A stretch of 64,000 nucleotides of DNA from JAFGUF01 sp040883315 (GCA_040883315.1 JBFLKU010000025.1:62001-126000); one strand, 5' to 3'. Counted from the first letter of the stretch, positions 37,101 through 45,993 are shown. A program made the numbers and translations. Notes: generated by a model from the letters alone, not told the origin.

Positions 37101-37121
37101 TACATTAGGAAAGGTATAGCT

Positions 37122-38219
37122 ATGATTCAGCTGGATTTAGCAAAATCAAAACTAAAAGATATTTCATCAGTCGCCGATGAGGTTTATTCTGCCCTGCATA
37201 TAGATGCGGCAAAGAAGGAACACGAGGAGCTTACGCTGGAAATGGCTGCTCCTGGATTTTGGGATGATGTAGACAGAGCACAGACAGTAAACAAAAAGGC
37301 AAGGGCACTGGAGAACAAAATAAAATCGATAAATCAAGTTTTTCAGTCCATAGAGGACTGCCAAGTGATGATAGAAATGTGCAAAGAAGCAGAAGATGAG
37401 GATTTGTACAACGAGCTGGTAGGAGAACTAGAAAGCCTAGAGAGCAGATGCGAAGTACTGAGGCTGGAGACGCTGCTGACAGGCGAATACGATGCAAACA
37501 ATGCGTTTCTTTCCCTAAATGCGGGTGCTGGCGGCACAGAAGCACAGGACTGGAACGACATGCTGTATAGAATGTATAAAAGATACTGCGAACGCCACGG
37601 ATACGATGTGGAGGTAGTGGATTATCTTGCAGGAAATGAAGCCGGCACAAAAAGCGTTACTTTCCTAGTGAGTGGGCTGAACGCATATGGATTTTTGAAG
37701 GCTGAAAAGGGAGTGCACAGGCTGGTTAGAATATCGCCATTTGATTCAAACGCCAGAAGGCACACATCATTTGCGTCTCTTGATGTAATGCCGGAGATAG
37801 AGAGCTCTACAGAGGTAGATATAAACCCTGAGGACCTGCGAATAGACACATATCGTTCAAGTGGTGCAGGCGGACAGCACATCAATAAAACAGACTCTGC
37901 TGTTAGAATAACGCATATTCCTACAGGCATAGTAACGGCCTGCCAAAATGAGCGCTCTCAGGTACAAAACAAAGAAACTGCCATGAAGATGATGATTTCA
38001 AAGCTGGTGGAGATGAAAGAGCGCGAAAACATGGAAAAGCTGGCAGACATTAAAGGCGAAATAAAAAAAATAGAGTGGGGTTCTCAAATACGCTCATACG
38101 TATTCCACCCATATAAAATGGTGAAAGACCACAGAACTAATGCAGAAACAGGAAATATAGACTCCGTGATGGATGGAGATATAGACATGTTTATCACTGC
38201 ATACTTGAAAATGGTTTAG
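37122..38219 (+). CDS. prfB: Peptide chain release factor 2
   Basis: Reads UAA and UGA stops. The 365 residues include the stop-recognition tripeptide SPF (RISPFDSNARRHTSF) and the GGQ motif (SSGAGGQHINKTDSAVR). In many bacteria the gene needs a +1 frameshift at a UGA near codon 26. Here the matching region (SALHIDAAKKE) is in one uninterrupted frame, so that autoregulation is absent. AGGAAAGG lies upstream. It follows secA as in other Firmicutes. Confidence 0.96.
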   Translation: MIQLDLAKSKLKDISSVADEVYSALHIDAAKKEHEELTLEMAAPGFWDDVDRAQTVNKKARALENKIKSINQVFQSIEDCQVMIEMCKEAEDEDLYNELVGELESLESRCEVLRLETLLTGEYDANNAFLSLNAGAGGTEAQDWNDMLYRMYKRYCERHGYDVEVVDYLAGNEAGTKSVTFLVSGLNAYGFLKAEKGVHRLVRISPFDSNARRHTSFASLDVMPEIESSTEVDINPEDLRIDTYRSSGAGGQHINKTDSAVRITHIPTGIVTACQNERSQVQNKETAMKMMISKLVEMKERENMEKLADIKGEIKKIEWGSQIRSYVFHPYKMVKDHRTNAETGNIDSVMDGDIDMFITAYLKMV

Positions 38220-38248
38220 TAAAACGATAGAATTGTTCGGAGAATAAT

Positions 38249-38956
38249 ATGAAAAAGGCAATTATATATATAATGGCTGTAATAGGCGGCCTAGGCGCAG
38301 TGGCAGCGTTGATTTTCACAGGTGCACAGGCAGTTATATTTGATGAATCAAGATTTTATGCAGCCTATGAAGAATACGATAGATATGAATATATAGGCAT
38401 AGAAAAGGAAGACCTGCACACAGTTACACATGAATTGCTGGAGTATTTAAAGGGCAATCGTGATGATATTGTGATGTATGCAGACATAAACGGTGAGCAG
38501 GAAATGGTCTTTGAGGAGCGTGAGCAGCTGCACATGGTGGACGTGCTTAAACTTTTTGAAGCAGGATTTTTAATAAGAAACTTTGGTGCTCTAGCAGCCG
38601 TTTTGATAGTTGTTTTGATAATTGCTGTATACAAAAAGCAAGCAGGCAAAATAATAGCCAGAGGATATTTGATAGGCTTCTCGATATTTTTTGTTTTGCT
38701 GGTAGTGCTGGGAATAGCTATGGTGGTTGATTTTTCAGCAGTATTTACAAAATTTCACTTGCTTCTTTTTGATAATGACCTATGGCTTTTGGACATAAAC
38801 GAAGATATTATGATACAGATGTTCCCAGAGGAGTTTTTCAACAGCTTAGGCATGTGGATTGGCATATTCGCATTGGCTTTCATATCTGTTCCGGCGGTAA
38901 TATCAGCAATATATTTGAAGGCAAGCAAAAAGGAAAAGAAACAAAATGTCATATAG
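38249..38956 (+). CDS. TIGR01906/DUF1461 family integral membrane protein
   Basis: Protein of 235 residues with four predicted helices (about 5-27, 108-130, 142-165, 205-228). Between the first two lies an extracytoplasmic segment with FDESRFYAAYEEYDRYEYIGIEKEDLHTV-like family sequence. The family is known from Firmicutes but has no assigned function. It lies between prfB and tsaD; its stop overlaps the tsaD start by 11 bases, so the genes are coupled. Confidence 0.78.
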   Translation: MKKAIIYIMAVIGGLGAVAALIFTGAQAVIFDESRFYAAYEEYDRYEYIGIEKEDLHTVTHELLEYLKGNRDDIVMYADINGEQEMVFEEREQLHMVDVLKLFEAGFLIRNFGALAAVLIVVLIIAVYKKQAGKIIARGYLIGFSIFFVLLVVLGIAMVVDFSAVFTKFHLLLFDNDLWLLDINEDIMIQMFPEEFFNSLGMWIGIFALAFISVPAVISAIYLKASKKEKKQNVI

Positions 38957-39998
38957 ATATGATATTAAAGAAAAATACGAAATAATTCTTGCGATAGAGA
39001 CTTCATGCGACGAAACATCAGCAGCCATATTAAAAGATGGCAGAGATGTTTTGTCTCTTGTTATATCATCCCAAATAAAAGAGCATCAAAAATACGGTGG
39101 AGTAGTGCCGGAAGTGGCATCTAGAAAGCACATGGAGAATATATCCTCGGTGGTAAATTCGTGCTTGAAAGAGGCTGGGAAAACATTTGAAGATATTGAT
39201 GCAATTGCTGTGACCAAAGGCCCGGGGCTAGTGGGAGCACTTTTGGTGGGGGTATCCTATGCGAAGGGATTGGCTCTGTCTCTTAATGTTCCCTTTGTAG
39301 GAGTGCACCACATAGACGGGCATATCAGCTCCAATTATATTACTCACAGAGAGCTAAAGCCACCCTATCTTTGCCTTGTGGTCTCCGGCGGACATTCGCT
39401 GATAGCCGAATGCACAGACTATGGTGAATATACAGTTCTGGGAACTACCAGAGACGATGCTGCAGGTGAAGCATTCGACAAGGGAGCAAGGCTTTTGGGT
39501 CTGCCATACCCGGGAGGCAGAGAAATAGATGAGCTGGCAAAAAAGGGCGACAGCCAAAAGATAGCATTTCCTAGGGCAAAGCTAAGCGGAAACCAACTGG
39601 ATTTCAGCTATAGCGGCGTGAAAACAGCACTAAGACAGCACGTGCACAAAATAGGCAAAGAAGAGGCAAAAAAAGATATATGTAATATTGCGGCATCGTA
39701 TCAGGAGGCTATAATAGACGTGCTGGTGGAAAACACAAAAGATGCATTGATAAAAACAGGGCACAAAGTGCTGTCTGCGGCAGGCGGCGTGGCGGCTAAT
39801 TCAAGACTGCGAAGCAGGATGCAGGAAATGTGTGATGAAATAGGAGTAGTTTTATACCTTCCGGAGATTATATACTGCGGAGACAATGCAGCTATGATAG
39901 GCGCAGCAGGATACGAGATGCTGAAAAAAAAGCAATTTGGAGAGCTGAACATGAATGCGCAGTCCTATATACAGCTAGGGGAAGAAAAATGTTTTTAG
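38946..39998 (+). CDS. tsaD: tRNA threonylcarbamoyladenosine biosynthesis protein TsaD
   Basis: Transfers threonylcarbamoyl to A37 of ANN-decoding tRNAs, with TsaB and TsaE. The 350 residues belong to the ASKHA fold: AIETSCDETSAAI near residue 15, metal-binding HHIDGHISS, VVSGGHS, and GGVAANSRLR. The only in-frame ATG before the domain overlaps the end of the previous gene; AAGGA is about ten bases upstream. The stop overlaps mrnC by ten bases. Confidence 0.95.
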   Translation: MSYRYDIKEKYEIILAIETSCDETSAAILKDGRDVLSLVISSQIKEHQKYGGVVPEVASRKHMENISSVVNSCLKEAGKTFEDIDAIAVTKGPGLVGALLVGVSYAKGLALSLNVPFVGVHHIDGHISSNYITHRELKPPYLCLVVSGGHSLIAECTDYGEYTVLGTTRDDAAGEAFDKGARLLGLPYPGGREIDELAKKGDSQKIAFPRAKLSGNQLDFSYSGVKTALRQHVHKIGKEEAKKDICNIAASYQEAIIDVLVENTKDALIKTGHKVLSAAGGVAANSRLRSRMQEMCDEIGVVLYLPEIIYCGDNAAMIGAAGYEMLKKKQFGELNMNAQSYIQLGEEKCF

Positions 39999-40423
39999 AG
40001 CAGATTAGAGCAATAGATACAAACAAAAGAGAGCTGGGAGAAGACGAAGTACGCCGCAACGACCCTATAGTTCTTGCATATATAGGCGACTCATTGTATG
40101 ATTTATATGTACGCTGTCGGCTGATATATACAGGGGATTTCAAGGCTGGAGACCTTCACAAAAAAAGCATAAAATATGTGTGTGCATATGGACAGGCAAA
40201 GGCACTGGATATAGTGGAGAGCAGGCTGGATGAAGACGAGAACGGCATAGTGAGAAGGGCAAAAAACGCCAAGGCAAACCCGCCGAAAAACTGCGATAAA
40301 AGCACATATTTGAAGGCAACGGCATTTGAAGCACTGGCAGGATATTTATATCTTACATCAAACATCGAAAGACTGGAGGAATTATTTAAGCTGGTTTTTG
40401 ACGAAGTTAGCTTAAGTAGCTAG
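39989..40423 (+). CDS. mrnC: Mini-ribonuclease III
   Basis: RNase III-like enzyme of 144 residues without a double-stranded RNA-binding domain, which matures 23S rRNA in Firmicutes. The catalytic segment LAYIGDSLYDLYVR and EALAGYLYLT carry the acidic metal ligands. AGGGGAAG precedes the ATG. It is usually found beside cysS, thyX, rlmB and rae1; here tsaD replaces cysS. Confidence 0.93.
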   Translation: MFLEQIRAIDTNKRELGEDEVRRNDPIVLAYIGDSLYDLYVRCRLIYTGDFKAGDLHKKSIKYVCAYGQAKALDIVESRLDEDENGIVRRAKNAKANPPKNCDKSTYLKATAFEALAGYLYLTSNIERLEELFKLVFDEVSLSS

Positions 40424-40427
40424 ATAT

Positions 40428-41162
40428 ATGGCGAGAGTGAAACCAAAAGTAATCCTATTAAGGCATACATATGATGCAGAGGAGATTGTGGCTATGGCTG
40501 CAAAGCTTTGCTACAGCGATGCAGATGTTGAGACCATTCAGCAGGGTGTAGCGCAAAAAGACCAAGGCAAATTTATAAAGATGCTGGTGGATATGGGGCA
40601 CATGTCCGTGACGGAACACGCCAGCTTCACTTTTGGAATAGAGGGCGTTTCGAGGGCATTTTTGGCTCAGGCAACTCGTCACAGGCTGGCATCATTTTCC
40701 GTGAAATCACAAAGATATGTGGGTCAGGTGAGAGAAGGCGGCGAAACATTTAGCTACATTATTCCTCCGCAAATTGAAAATCTGGGTGATAGTGCTGTGG
40801 CTGAATACACCAATCAAATGGAGACTATGCAGACATGGTACAATGGCTGGGTAGAAAAACTGGGAGATGCAGGCGAAAGCACATTTGAAGATGCCAGATT
40901 TATTCTGCCAAATGCTGCAGAGACCAAGATGATAGTAACCATGAATGCAAGAGAGCTGAGACATTTTTTCTCTATACGCTGCTGCAACCGTGCACAATGG
41001 GAAATCCGTGAGGTAGCGTGGAAGATGCTGGCACAATGCAAAAAGGAAGCCAGAGAGCTTTTTGAAAATGCTGGGCCGGGCTGCGTGGGCGGAAAATGCA
41101 CAGAAGGCAACAAAAGCTGCATGAAGCAGGATGAAGTAAGAAAAAGAGCGGAAAGTTTATAA
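40428..41162 (+). CDS. thyX: Flavin-dependent thymidylate synthase
   Basis: Makes dTMP from dUMP with FAD and methylenetetrahydrofolate. The 244 residues contain the ThyX motif RHRxxSxxxxSxR as RHRLASFSVKSQR, preceded by HASFTFGIEGVSRAFLAQATR. The C-terminus is Cys-rich (CVGGKCTEGNKSC), a feature of clostridial ThyX. No thyA is in the window. It lies four bases after mrnC and shares one base with rlmB. Confidence 0.95.
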   Translation: MARVKPKVILLRHTYDAEEIVAMAAKLCYSDADVETIQQGVAQKDQGKFIKMLVDMGHMSVTEHASFTFGIEGVSRAFLAQATRHRLASFSVKSQRYVGQVREGGETFSYIIPPQIENLGDSAVAEYTNQMETMQTWYNGWVEKLGDAGESTFEDARFILPNAAETKMIVTMNARELRHFFSIRCCNRAQWEIREVAWKMLAQCKKEARELFENAGPGCVGGKCTEGNKSCMKQDEVRKRAESL

Positions 41163-41905
41163 TGGATAGAATACAAATAGAGGGCAAAAATCCGATTTTA
41201 GAGGCGTTGAAATCCGGAAAGACCATAGAGCGGCTGTATGTGCAGGACGGAACCGATAAACGCAGGATAAGCGATATTTTGGATCTAGCCAAACAGGGCA
41301 GAACTGTTGTGGAGCATATTTCCAAGCAGAGACTTGATACAATGGCACAGAGCCATTCTCACCAGGGGCTAATCGGCATACTTCCAGAGGTATCATATAC
41401 TGACTTTGAAGAATTAATAGATTCTGTGTTAGAAGAGAATCAATCACCTCTTTTTGTAATTTTAGATGAAATACAAGATCCACATAATCTAGGTGCGATA
41501 ATAAGAAGCAGTGAGTGTGCAGGGGCAGCAGGAGTTATTGTGCCAGCCAGGCGCAGTGCACCGCTTAGCTCAGTAGCATATAAAGCATCTGCAGGTGCAC
41601 TGGCACATATGCCTATAGCCAGAGTTACAAATCTGGTGGATGCCATAAAACACATGAAAAGCAAAAACATATGGGTGATAGGCACAGACGCAGAAGGAGA
41701 AAGCTGCTACAGGTCGGATTTGACGGGAGCACTGGCTCTGGTAATAGGCAGCGAGGGCAAGGGCATACGCCGGCTAGTGATGGAAAACTGCGACAATGTA
41801 GTGTCTATTCCTATGGAAGGCAAAATAAACTCTCTGAATGCTTCAGTAGCCGCTGGTGTCTTGATATTCGAAAGCAAAAGGCAAAGGATAGCAAAAGGAC
41901 AATGA
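41162..41905 (+). CDS. rlmB: 23S rRNA (guanosine-2'-O-) methyltransferase RlmB
   Basis: SPOUT methyltransferase of 247 residues, TrmH group 3. An N-terminal substrate-binding domain (about 1-75, IEGKNPILEALKSGK) is followed by the knotted domain with the three motifs DEIQDPHNLGAIIRS, VIGSEGKGIRRLV and SIPMEGKINSLNASVAAG. It methylates G2251 (E. coli numbering) in the peptidyl transferase centre. Its stop overlaps the rae1 start in an ATGA. Confidence 0.94.
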   Translation: MDRIQIEGKNPILEALKSGKTIERLYVQDGTDKRRISDILDLAKQGRTVVEHISKQRLDTMAQSHSHQGLIGILPEVSYTDFEELIDSVLEENQSPLFVILDEIQDPHNLGAIIRSSECAGAAGVIVPARRSAPLSSVAYKASAGALAHMPIARVTNLVDAIKHMKSKNIWVIGTDAEGESCYRSDLTGALALVIGSEGKGIRRLVMENCDNVVSIPMEGKINSLNASVAAGVLIFESKRQRIAKGQ

Positions 41906-42417
41906 GAGATATTTTGTTTGTCGATGGATACAATGTGATTCATGCATGGAAGAAGCTAAAATATATATCAGAGAATATTAATCTGGAAGCTGCCAGAGAA
42001 AAACTGGGTGATATTATCGGCGAGTATGCAGCATTCACAGGAATGAAGGCAGTGGTTGTGTTTGATGCACACATGGTGAAGGGAACGCAGGACAAAAAAA
42101 TAAAGAGACCGGGCGTTACAATGGTATACACAAAGGAACATCAGACAGCTGACAGCTATATAGAAAAAGAAGTATCAAAGCTGGACAGATATCAGCAAAA
42201 CATATATGTGGCTACCTCGGATGGTGCTGAGCAGATGATGATTCTATCACACGGTGCCAGCAGGATATCCGCAAGAGAGCTGCTGCGAGATATAGAGAAA
42301 AAAGGGACAGAGCTAAAGAAAATAGAAAACCACAGTCCTACATCCCAGCTGGGAGCCTATCTGGATGACAAGACGAAAGACAAACTAAGACAAATTATGA
42401 ATATGAGGGGCAGATAG
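41902..42417 (+). CDS. rae1: Ribosome-dependent mRNA endonuclease Rae1 (YacP, NYN domain)
   Basis: Protein of 171 residues with a PIN-like NYN domain that in Bacillus subtilis cuts mRNA in the ribosomal A site. Visible are ILFVDGYNVIHAWKKL at the N-terminus, VVFDAHMV, VYTKEHQTADSYIEKEV and YVATSDGAEQMMILSHGA with the conserved Asp residues. The start is the ATG at 41902, overlapping the rlmB stop. The open frame extends far upstream inside rlmB but that part is out of context. The rlmB-rae1 order is conserved in Firmicutes. Confidence 0.93.
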   Translation: MRDILFVDGYNVIHAWKKLKYISENINLEAAREKLGDIIGEYAAFTGMKAVVVFDAHMVKGTQDKKIKRPGVTMVYTKEHQTADSYIEKEVSKLDRYQQNIYVATSDGAEQMMILSHGASRISARELLRDIEKKGTELKKIENHSPTSQLGAYLDDKTKDKLRQIMNMRGR

Positions 42418-42422
42418 ATAGT

Positions 42423-42602
42423 ATGAAGTGCGGATGTCAGATGTGCGGGGCGTTTATGGACCATGTGGAAAAGGGAGACAAAAGCTATTGTATTTGCCCT
42501 GAGTGTCTATTTAAATGCAGCGATTGCCTAGGAGAAAACCCTCAGTTTGCGTTTCTAGACAGAGAAACTGTGAAACGCATGAAAGAGAATATAAAAAAGT
42601 GA
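42423..42602 (+). CDS. Small eight-cysteine protein downstream of rae1
   Basis: A frame of 59 residues with Cys at 3, 5, 8, 23, 25, 28, 32 and 35: CxCxxC twice (CGCQMC, CICPEC) and a final CxxC (CSDC). The C-terminal third is charged and ends MKENIKK. The pattern suggests binding of two zinc ions or an iron-sulphur cluster. It starts five bases after rae1, with GAGGGG about 12 bases upstream inside rae1. It ends just before a terminator, so it is the last gene of the nfeD-secA operon. I recognise no family. Confidence 0.75.
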   Translation: MKCGCQMCGAFMDHVEKGDKSYCICPECLFKCSDCLGENPQFAFLDRETVKRMKENIKK

Positions 42603-42608
42603 ATTTTG

Positions 42609-42637
42609 AAAGCGGCATTTAATAGTGCGGCTTTTTT
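42609..42637 (+). terminator. Terminator of the nfeD-secA-...-rae1 operon
   Basis: AAAGC and GGCA pair with TGC and GGCTTT around one G-G mismatch; six T follow. Confidence 0.7.
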
Positions 42638-42678
42638 GCAATTTCTTATTATGATTATTATTTATTTAAATTGTGTAG

Positions 42679-42713
42679 TATAATATTTGTATACAAAACT
42701 CCAAAAAAGGAGG
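42679..42713 (+). promoter_or_regulatory. -10 box and Shine-Dalgarno site of the MgtC-like gene
   Basis: TATAAT at 42679-42684 with no clear -35. AGGAGG at 42708-42713 is followed after eight bases by ATA (42722), with no ATG, GTG or TTG within range. The site therefore decides an unusual start codon. Confidence 0.65.
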
Positions 42714-42721
42714 ACGGTAAA

Positions 42722-43393
42722 ATAAATACTAGTGAAATAATTATTAGAATATCCCTATCCTTGGTACTGGGTGGATTGATAGGATTCCAAAGAGAACTGA
42801 GCAGAAACTCCGCAGGTTTTCGCACGCATATTTTGGTGTGCATAGGTGCGTGCACAGCAATGATAACCAATGAGTATTTATACTATCAATTTCCCGAAGC
42901 ACAGCTGGATGTTTCTCGTATGGGAAGCTATGTAATCAGCGGAATAGGATTTTTAGGAGCAGGATCTATATTAAAGGACGGATTCAAAGTGCGGGGGCTG
43001 ACAACGGCTGCAGGGCTTTGGGTGGTGGCATGCCTTGGTCTGGCAATAGGAGCAGGGTTTTATGAGCTAGCACTTTTTGGCGGGCTGACTGTTGTATTTG
43101 TTTTGGCACTTTTGAAGCTGATTGAGAGCAAATTGATTCCTAGAAGGAACATGACAGAGATAGACCTGCACATCAAAAACACACCAGGGCAGCTGGCAAA
43201 CGCACTCTCTATAATAGGGAATACTGGAGTAATAATAAAGGATGTAGACATTCAGTCATCTGAGGAAGAATGGATGGAGGTGACGATATCTACAACTATT
43301 CCAAACAGGGCAGCATTGACGCAGCTGAGGATATCGCTGGATAAGGATGAAAATATAAAGGTAGAAAACATAGAATTATTAGATAAAAAATAG
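42722..43393 (+). CDS. MgtC/SapB family membrane protein, apparent ATA start
   Basis: Membrane protein of 223 residues if started at ATA. Four helices occupy about residues 5-135, with the family segments GGLIGFQRELSRNSAGFRTHILVC, GFLGAGSILK and VRGLTTAAGLWVVACLGLAIGAG. A C-terminal ACT-like domain (about 145-223) follows. MgtC proteins affect magnesium homeostasis, membrane potential and ATP synthase control. The open frame continues back to TTG at 42671, but that lies upstream of the -10 box, so the real start must be after AGGAGG. No other usual start codon precedes the first helix. Confidence 0.82.
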   Translation: MNTSEIIIRISLSLVLGGLIGFQRELSRNSAGFRTHILVCIGACTAMITNEYLYYQFPEAQLDVSRMGSYVISGIGFLGAGSILKDGFKVRGLTTAAGLWVVACLGLAIGAGFYELALFGGLTVVFVLALLKLIESKLIPRRNMTEIDLHIKNTPGQLANALSIIGNTGVIIKDVDIQSSEEEWMEVTISTTIPNRAALTQLRISLDKDENIKVENIELLDKK

Positions 43394-43426
43394 AGATACT
43401 CAAAATTTAAGACAGAAGGAAAAAGG

Positions 43427-44032
43427 ATGAAAATACTGGCCGTAGCTGACACAGAAGACAAGTACATATGGGATTATTTTGATAGAGAAAAATTCAAAGA
43501 CGTAGATTTAATAATTTCATGTGGTGATTTGAAAGCTGAATATTTAGAATTTTTGGTAACGATGATACCTGCACCGCTTTTATATGTGCACGGGAACCAC
43601 GATGAAAGATACTACAAAAAGCCGCCGGGCGGGTGCATAAACATAGACGGACATATCTATATACACGATAATGGAGTCCGCATACTGGGGCTGGGCGGAA
43701 GCATGAGATACAGACCGGACAGAGAAGACCAGTACACAGAAAGTGAAATGGAAAAGAGAATCGCAAAGCTGAGGCGTACTATAAAAAAGACAGGCGGTAT
43801 AGACATTTTTGTAGCTCATTCGCCGGCATATAAAATAGGAGACGGCGACGACATAGCCCATACAGGATTCAAATGCTTTATCAGCTTGATATTAAACTGC
43901 TATAAACCAAAGTATTTTTTGCACGGACATCAGCACGCCAGCTACAACAGAAAGATGAAAAGAAATCACAAATATTTGAATACGGAAATAATAAACGTAG
44001 GCCCTTATTATTTGTTTGAATACAATGTGTAG
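43427..44032 (+). CDS. Calcineurin-like metallophosphoesterase
   Basis: Protein of 201 residues with the fold's motifs: ISCGDLKAEYL, LYVHGNHDE (GNHD), VAHSPAY and HGHQHASYN. At the first metal site the usual Asp-x-His is Asp8-x-Glu10 (VADTEDKYIW), so one ligand differs from the classic set; this looks like a subfamily trait rather than decay. Substrate unknown; a cyclic nucleotide or phosphoester are possible. It follows MgtC by 33 bases and precedes the ParB-like/BMP gene by 23. Confidence 0.85.
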   Translation: MKILAVADTEDKYIWDYFDREKFKDVDLIISCGDLKAEYLEFLVTMIPAPLLYVHGNHDERYYKKPPGGCINIDGHIYIHDNGVRILGLGGSMRYRPDREDQYTESEMEKRIAKLRRTIKKTGGIDIFVAHSPAYKIGDGDDIAHTGFKCFISLILNCYKPKYFLHGHQHASYNRKMKRNHKYLNTEIINVGPYYLFEYNV

Positions 44033-44055
44033 ATATAGCGAAGGGAAGAAAAAGA

Positions 44056-45993
44056 ATGAACTTTTTTGATGCAAATACAGAAGATAGATATATCAGTGCG
44101 AGAAAAAGAGGACTAGAAGAGGTCGAAAAGCTCGAGAAGCAGGATAGATATCCATATCTGAGAGATTTGGACACTATAGTAAAAGGAGCAAAAATAGTCA
44201 GTCAGGCAACAATAGGGCTGATAGATGTTCCGCTGCGCCAGGTGGTGGGAACGTATACAAAGATGCGGGGAAACAGCTTCTCCAGGTCTTATATGCCGCT
44301 ATTGGGGCAGAATACGGAATTTGCACATAAGTGGCAGAACGTATATAGGATACAGCAGGAAGAGGGACTACGTGACCCCATTAAAGCATATGAATATTTA
44401 AACAGAATATACGTGATCGAAGGAAACAAAAGAATAAGCGTTTTGAAATACTGCGGCATTTTTTCTTTTCCTGCAATGGTCACTAGGCTGATGCCCCAAA
44501 GAGACGAAAACAACATGCAGAGCATGATATACTATGCATCCTTGGATTTTTACAAATTGGCAGGATACAATGCTCTATGGTTTTCGAAACCCGAAAAGTA
44601 TGAAAAGCTGGCTAAGCTGATAGAGCGAAACAAGGATAAATTTTTAGCAGAAAATCCATATCAATATGTAGCAATATCCCTGTATGAAAAGTTTAGAGAG
44701 CTATACTGGGCATATGGCGGGCACAACCTGCCCATAACCACAGCGGACGCTTTCTTGTATTTTGTACGCATAAATGGATTTGACGATGCGACGCATACAG
44801 ACACATATAGAGACACTGTTCAAAGGTATATACATACCTTGGCATCTGTAACGAGTGATAATATTGATGAATTCGTGAAAGTAGATGTACCAGTCACCAC
44901 AAACACAAAAGCACCAAGAAGAAGAATTTCCAATCTGAATGTTGCATTTGTATACCCTGACGATGGCACGCAGGGATGGGGACTTTATCATAAAAAAGCG
45001 CAGGATATCATTCAGGAAAAATATCAAAAGCAGATAAATGCAAAAAGCTACTTTAACGTTTCATTTAGAAGTGCAAAATATGACCAGCTTCGAAAGATAA
45101 TAGACAAGAATGATGTAATATTTGCAACCAGCCCAGTGTATCACAAAAACATACTGAGAGCATCTCTTCACTACAGCAAGAAAGCCCTGTTTTTGTGCTC
45201 CTCATTTTCGAAATTTGAATATGTTGAGACATACTACGGACGCTGCTACGAGCAGGCATTTGTAATGGGTGCTATAGCCGGCTCTGTCAGCAGTAAATCA
45301 GAATTCATATTCCTGACAGCCAGAATGCTGCCATCAGAGCTGATGAGCCTGAACGCATTCTCTTTGGGTGTGAAAATGATTAAAGCTGATGCGACCGTGC
45401 GATTGGTAACAAGAACGAGTACATTGCAGGATGAAGATGAATACAACGAAATAATAAAAAGTGAGCTGGCAAAAGCGAACTGTGATGTATGCTACAACAC
45501 CACATTTTCCATGAACAACATAAATATGTTTGAAGGAATGGGGCTATATAAGCAAGAAGGAGACAAGTGGGACAGGATAGCCACGCCAATATGGAACTGG
45601 GATGAATTCTACGATACGATAATGGAAGATATTTTGTCCAATAGGTTTTCCGCCGTTCAGGCAATACTCTCCAATAAAGCACAGCGTATTAACTATTGGT
45701 GGGGTCTGGATACGGGAATGCTGGACATAGAGATATCCGAAAATCTGCCGAATCACACAAAGCACTTGGTCAGATTTTTGAAAAATGGCATTATATCAAA
45801 GGTAGCATATCCATTCGAAGGACCTATATATGACAAAACGGGCAAATTGAGAATAGAAGAAAATGAAACCGCAAGAATATCCGACATCATAGAGATGGAC
45901 TGGATAGCCGAGGGAATCACATCAAATATTTCGGATGAAAAGCTGAGAAGCTATATAGAGATATATAACGGAAGCGTTCACTCTAATCTATAG
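44056..45993 (+). CDS. Cytoplasmic ParB-like / BMP-domain fusion protein
   Basis: Protein of 645 residues with no signal peptide. Residues about 60-135 look like a ParB/Srx-type domain: VPLRQVVGTYT, then NRIYVIEGNKRISVLKY (116-132), where EGNKR matches the DGNRR motif of ParB-like proteins. Residues about 290-575 form a BMP/PnrA-type substrate-binding fold (LNVAFVYPDDGTQGWGLYHKKAQ, NDVIFATSPVY, AFVMGAIAGSVS, VCYNTTFSMNN). BMP proteins usually bind nucleosides outside the cell. A soluble version joined to a ParB-like domain suggests an intracellular sensor, possibly one that acts on nucleotides or DNA. That role is inference. Confidence 0.75.
   Translation: MNFFDANTEDRYISARKRGLEEVEKLEKQDRYPYLRDLDTIVKGAKIVSQATIGLIDVPLRQVVGTYTKMRGNSFSRSYMPLLGQNTEFAHKWQNVYRIQQEEGLRDPIKAYEYLNRIYVIEGNKRISVLKYCGIFSFPAMVTRLMPQRDENNMQSMIYYASLDFYKLAGYNALWFSKPEKYEKLAKLIERNKDKFLAENPYQYVAISLYEKFRELYWAYGGHNLPITTADAFLYFVRINGFDDATHTDTYRDTVQRYIHTLASVTSDNIDEFVKVDVPVTTNTKAPRRRISNLNVAFVYPDDGTQGWGLYHKKAQDIIQEKYQKQINAKSYFNVSFRSAKYDQLRKIIDKNDVIFATSPVYHKNILRASLHYSKKALFLCSSFSKFEYVETYYGRCYEQAFVMGAIAGSVSSKSEFIFLTARMLPSELMSLNAFSLGVKMIKADATVRLVTRTSTLQDEDEYNEIIKSELAKANCDVCYNTTFSMNNINMFEGMGLYKQEGDKWDRIATPIWNWDEFYDTIMEDILSNRFSAVQAILSNKAQRINYWWGLDTGMLDIEISENLPNHTKHLVRFLKNGIISKVAYPFEGPIYDKTGKLRIEENETARISDIIEMDWIAEGITSNISDEKLRSYIEIYNGSVHSNL

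Noticed and set aside
41671..41901. N-terminal extension of Rae1
   Set aside because: It lies inside rlmB, has no family similarity, and an ATG at 41902 overlaps the rlmB stop in the usual ATGA manner.
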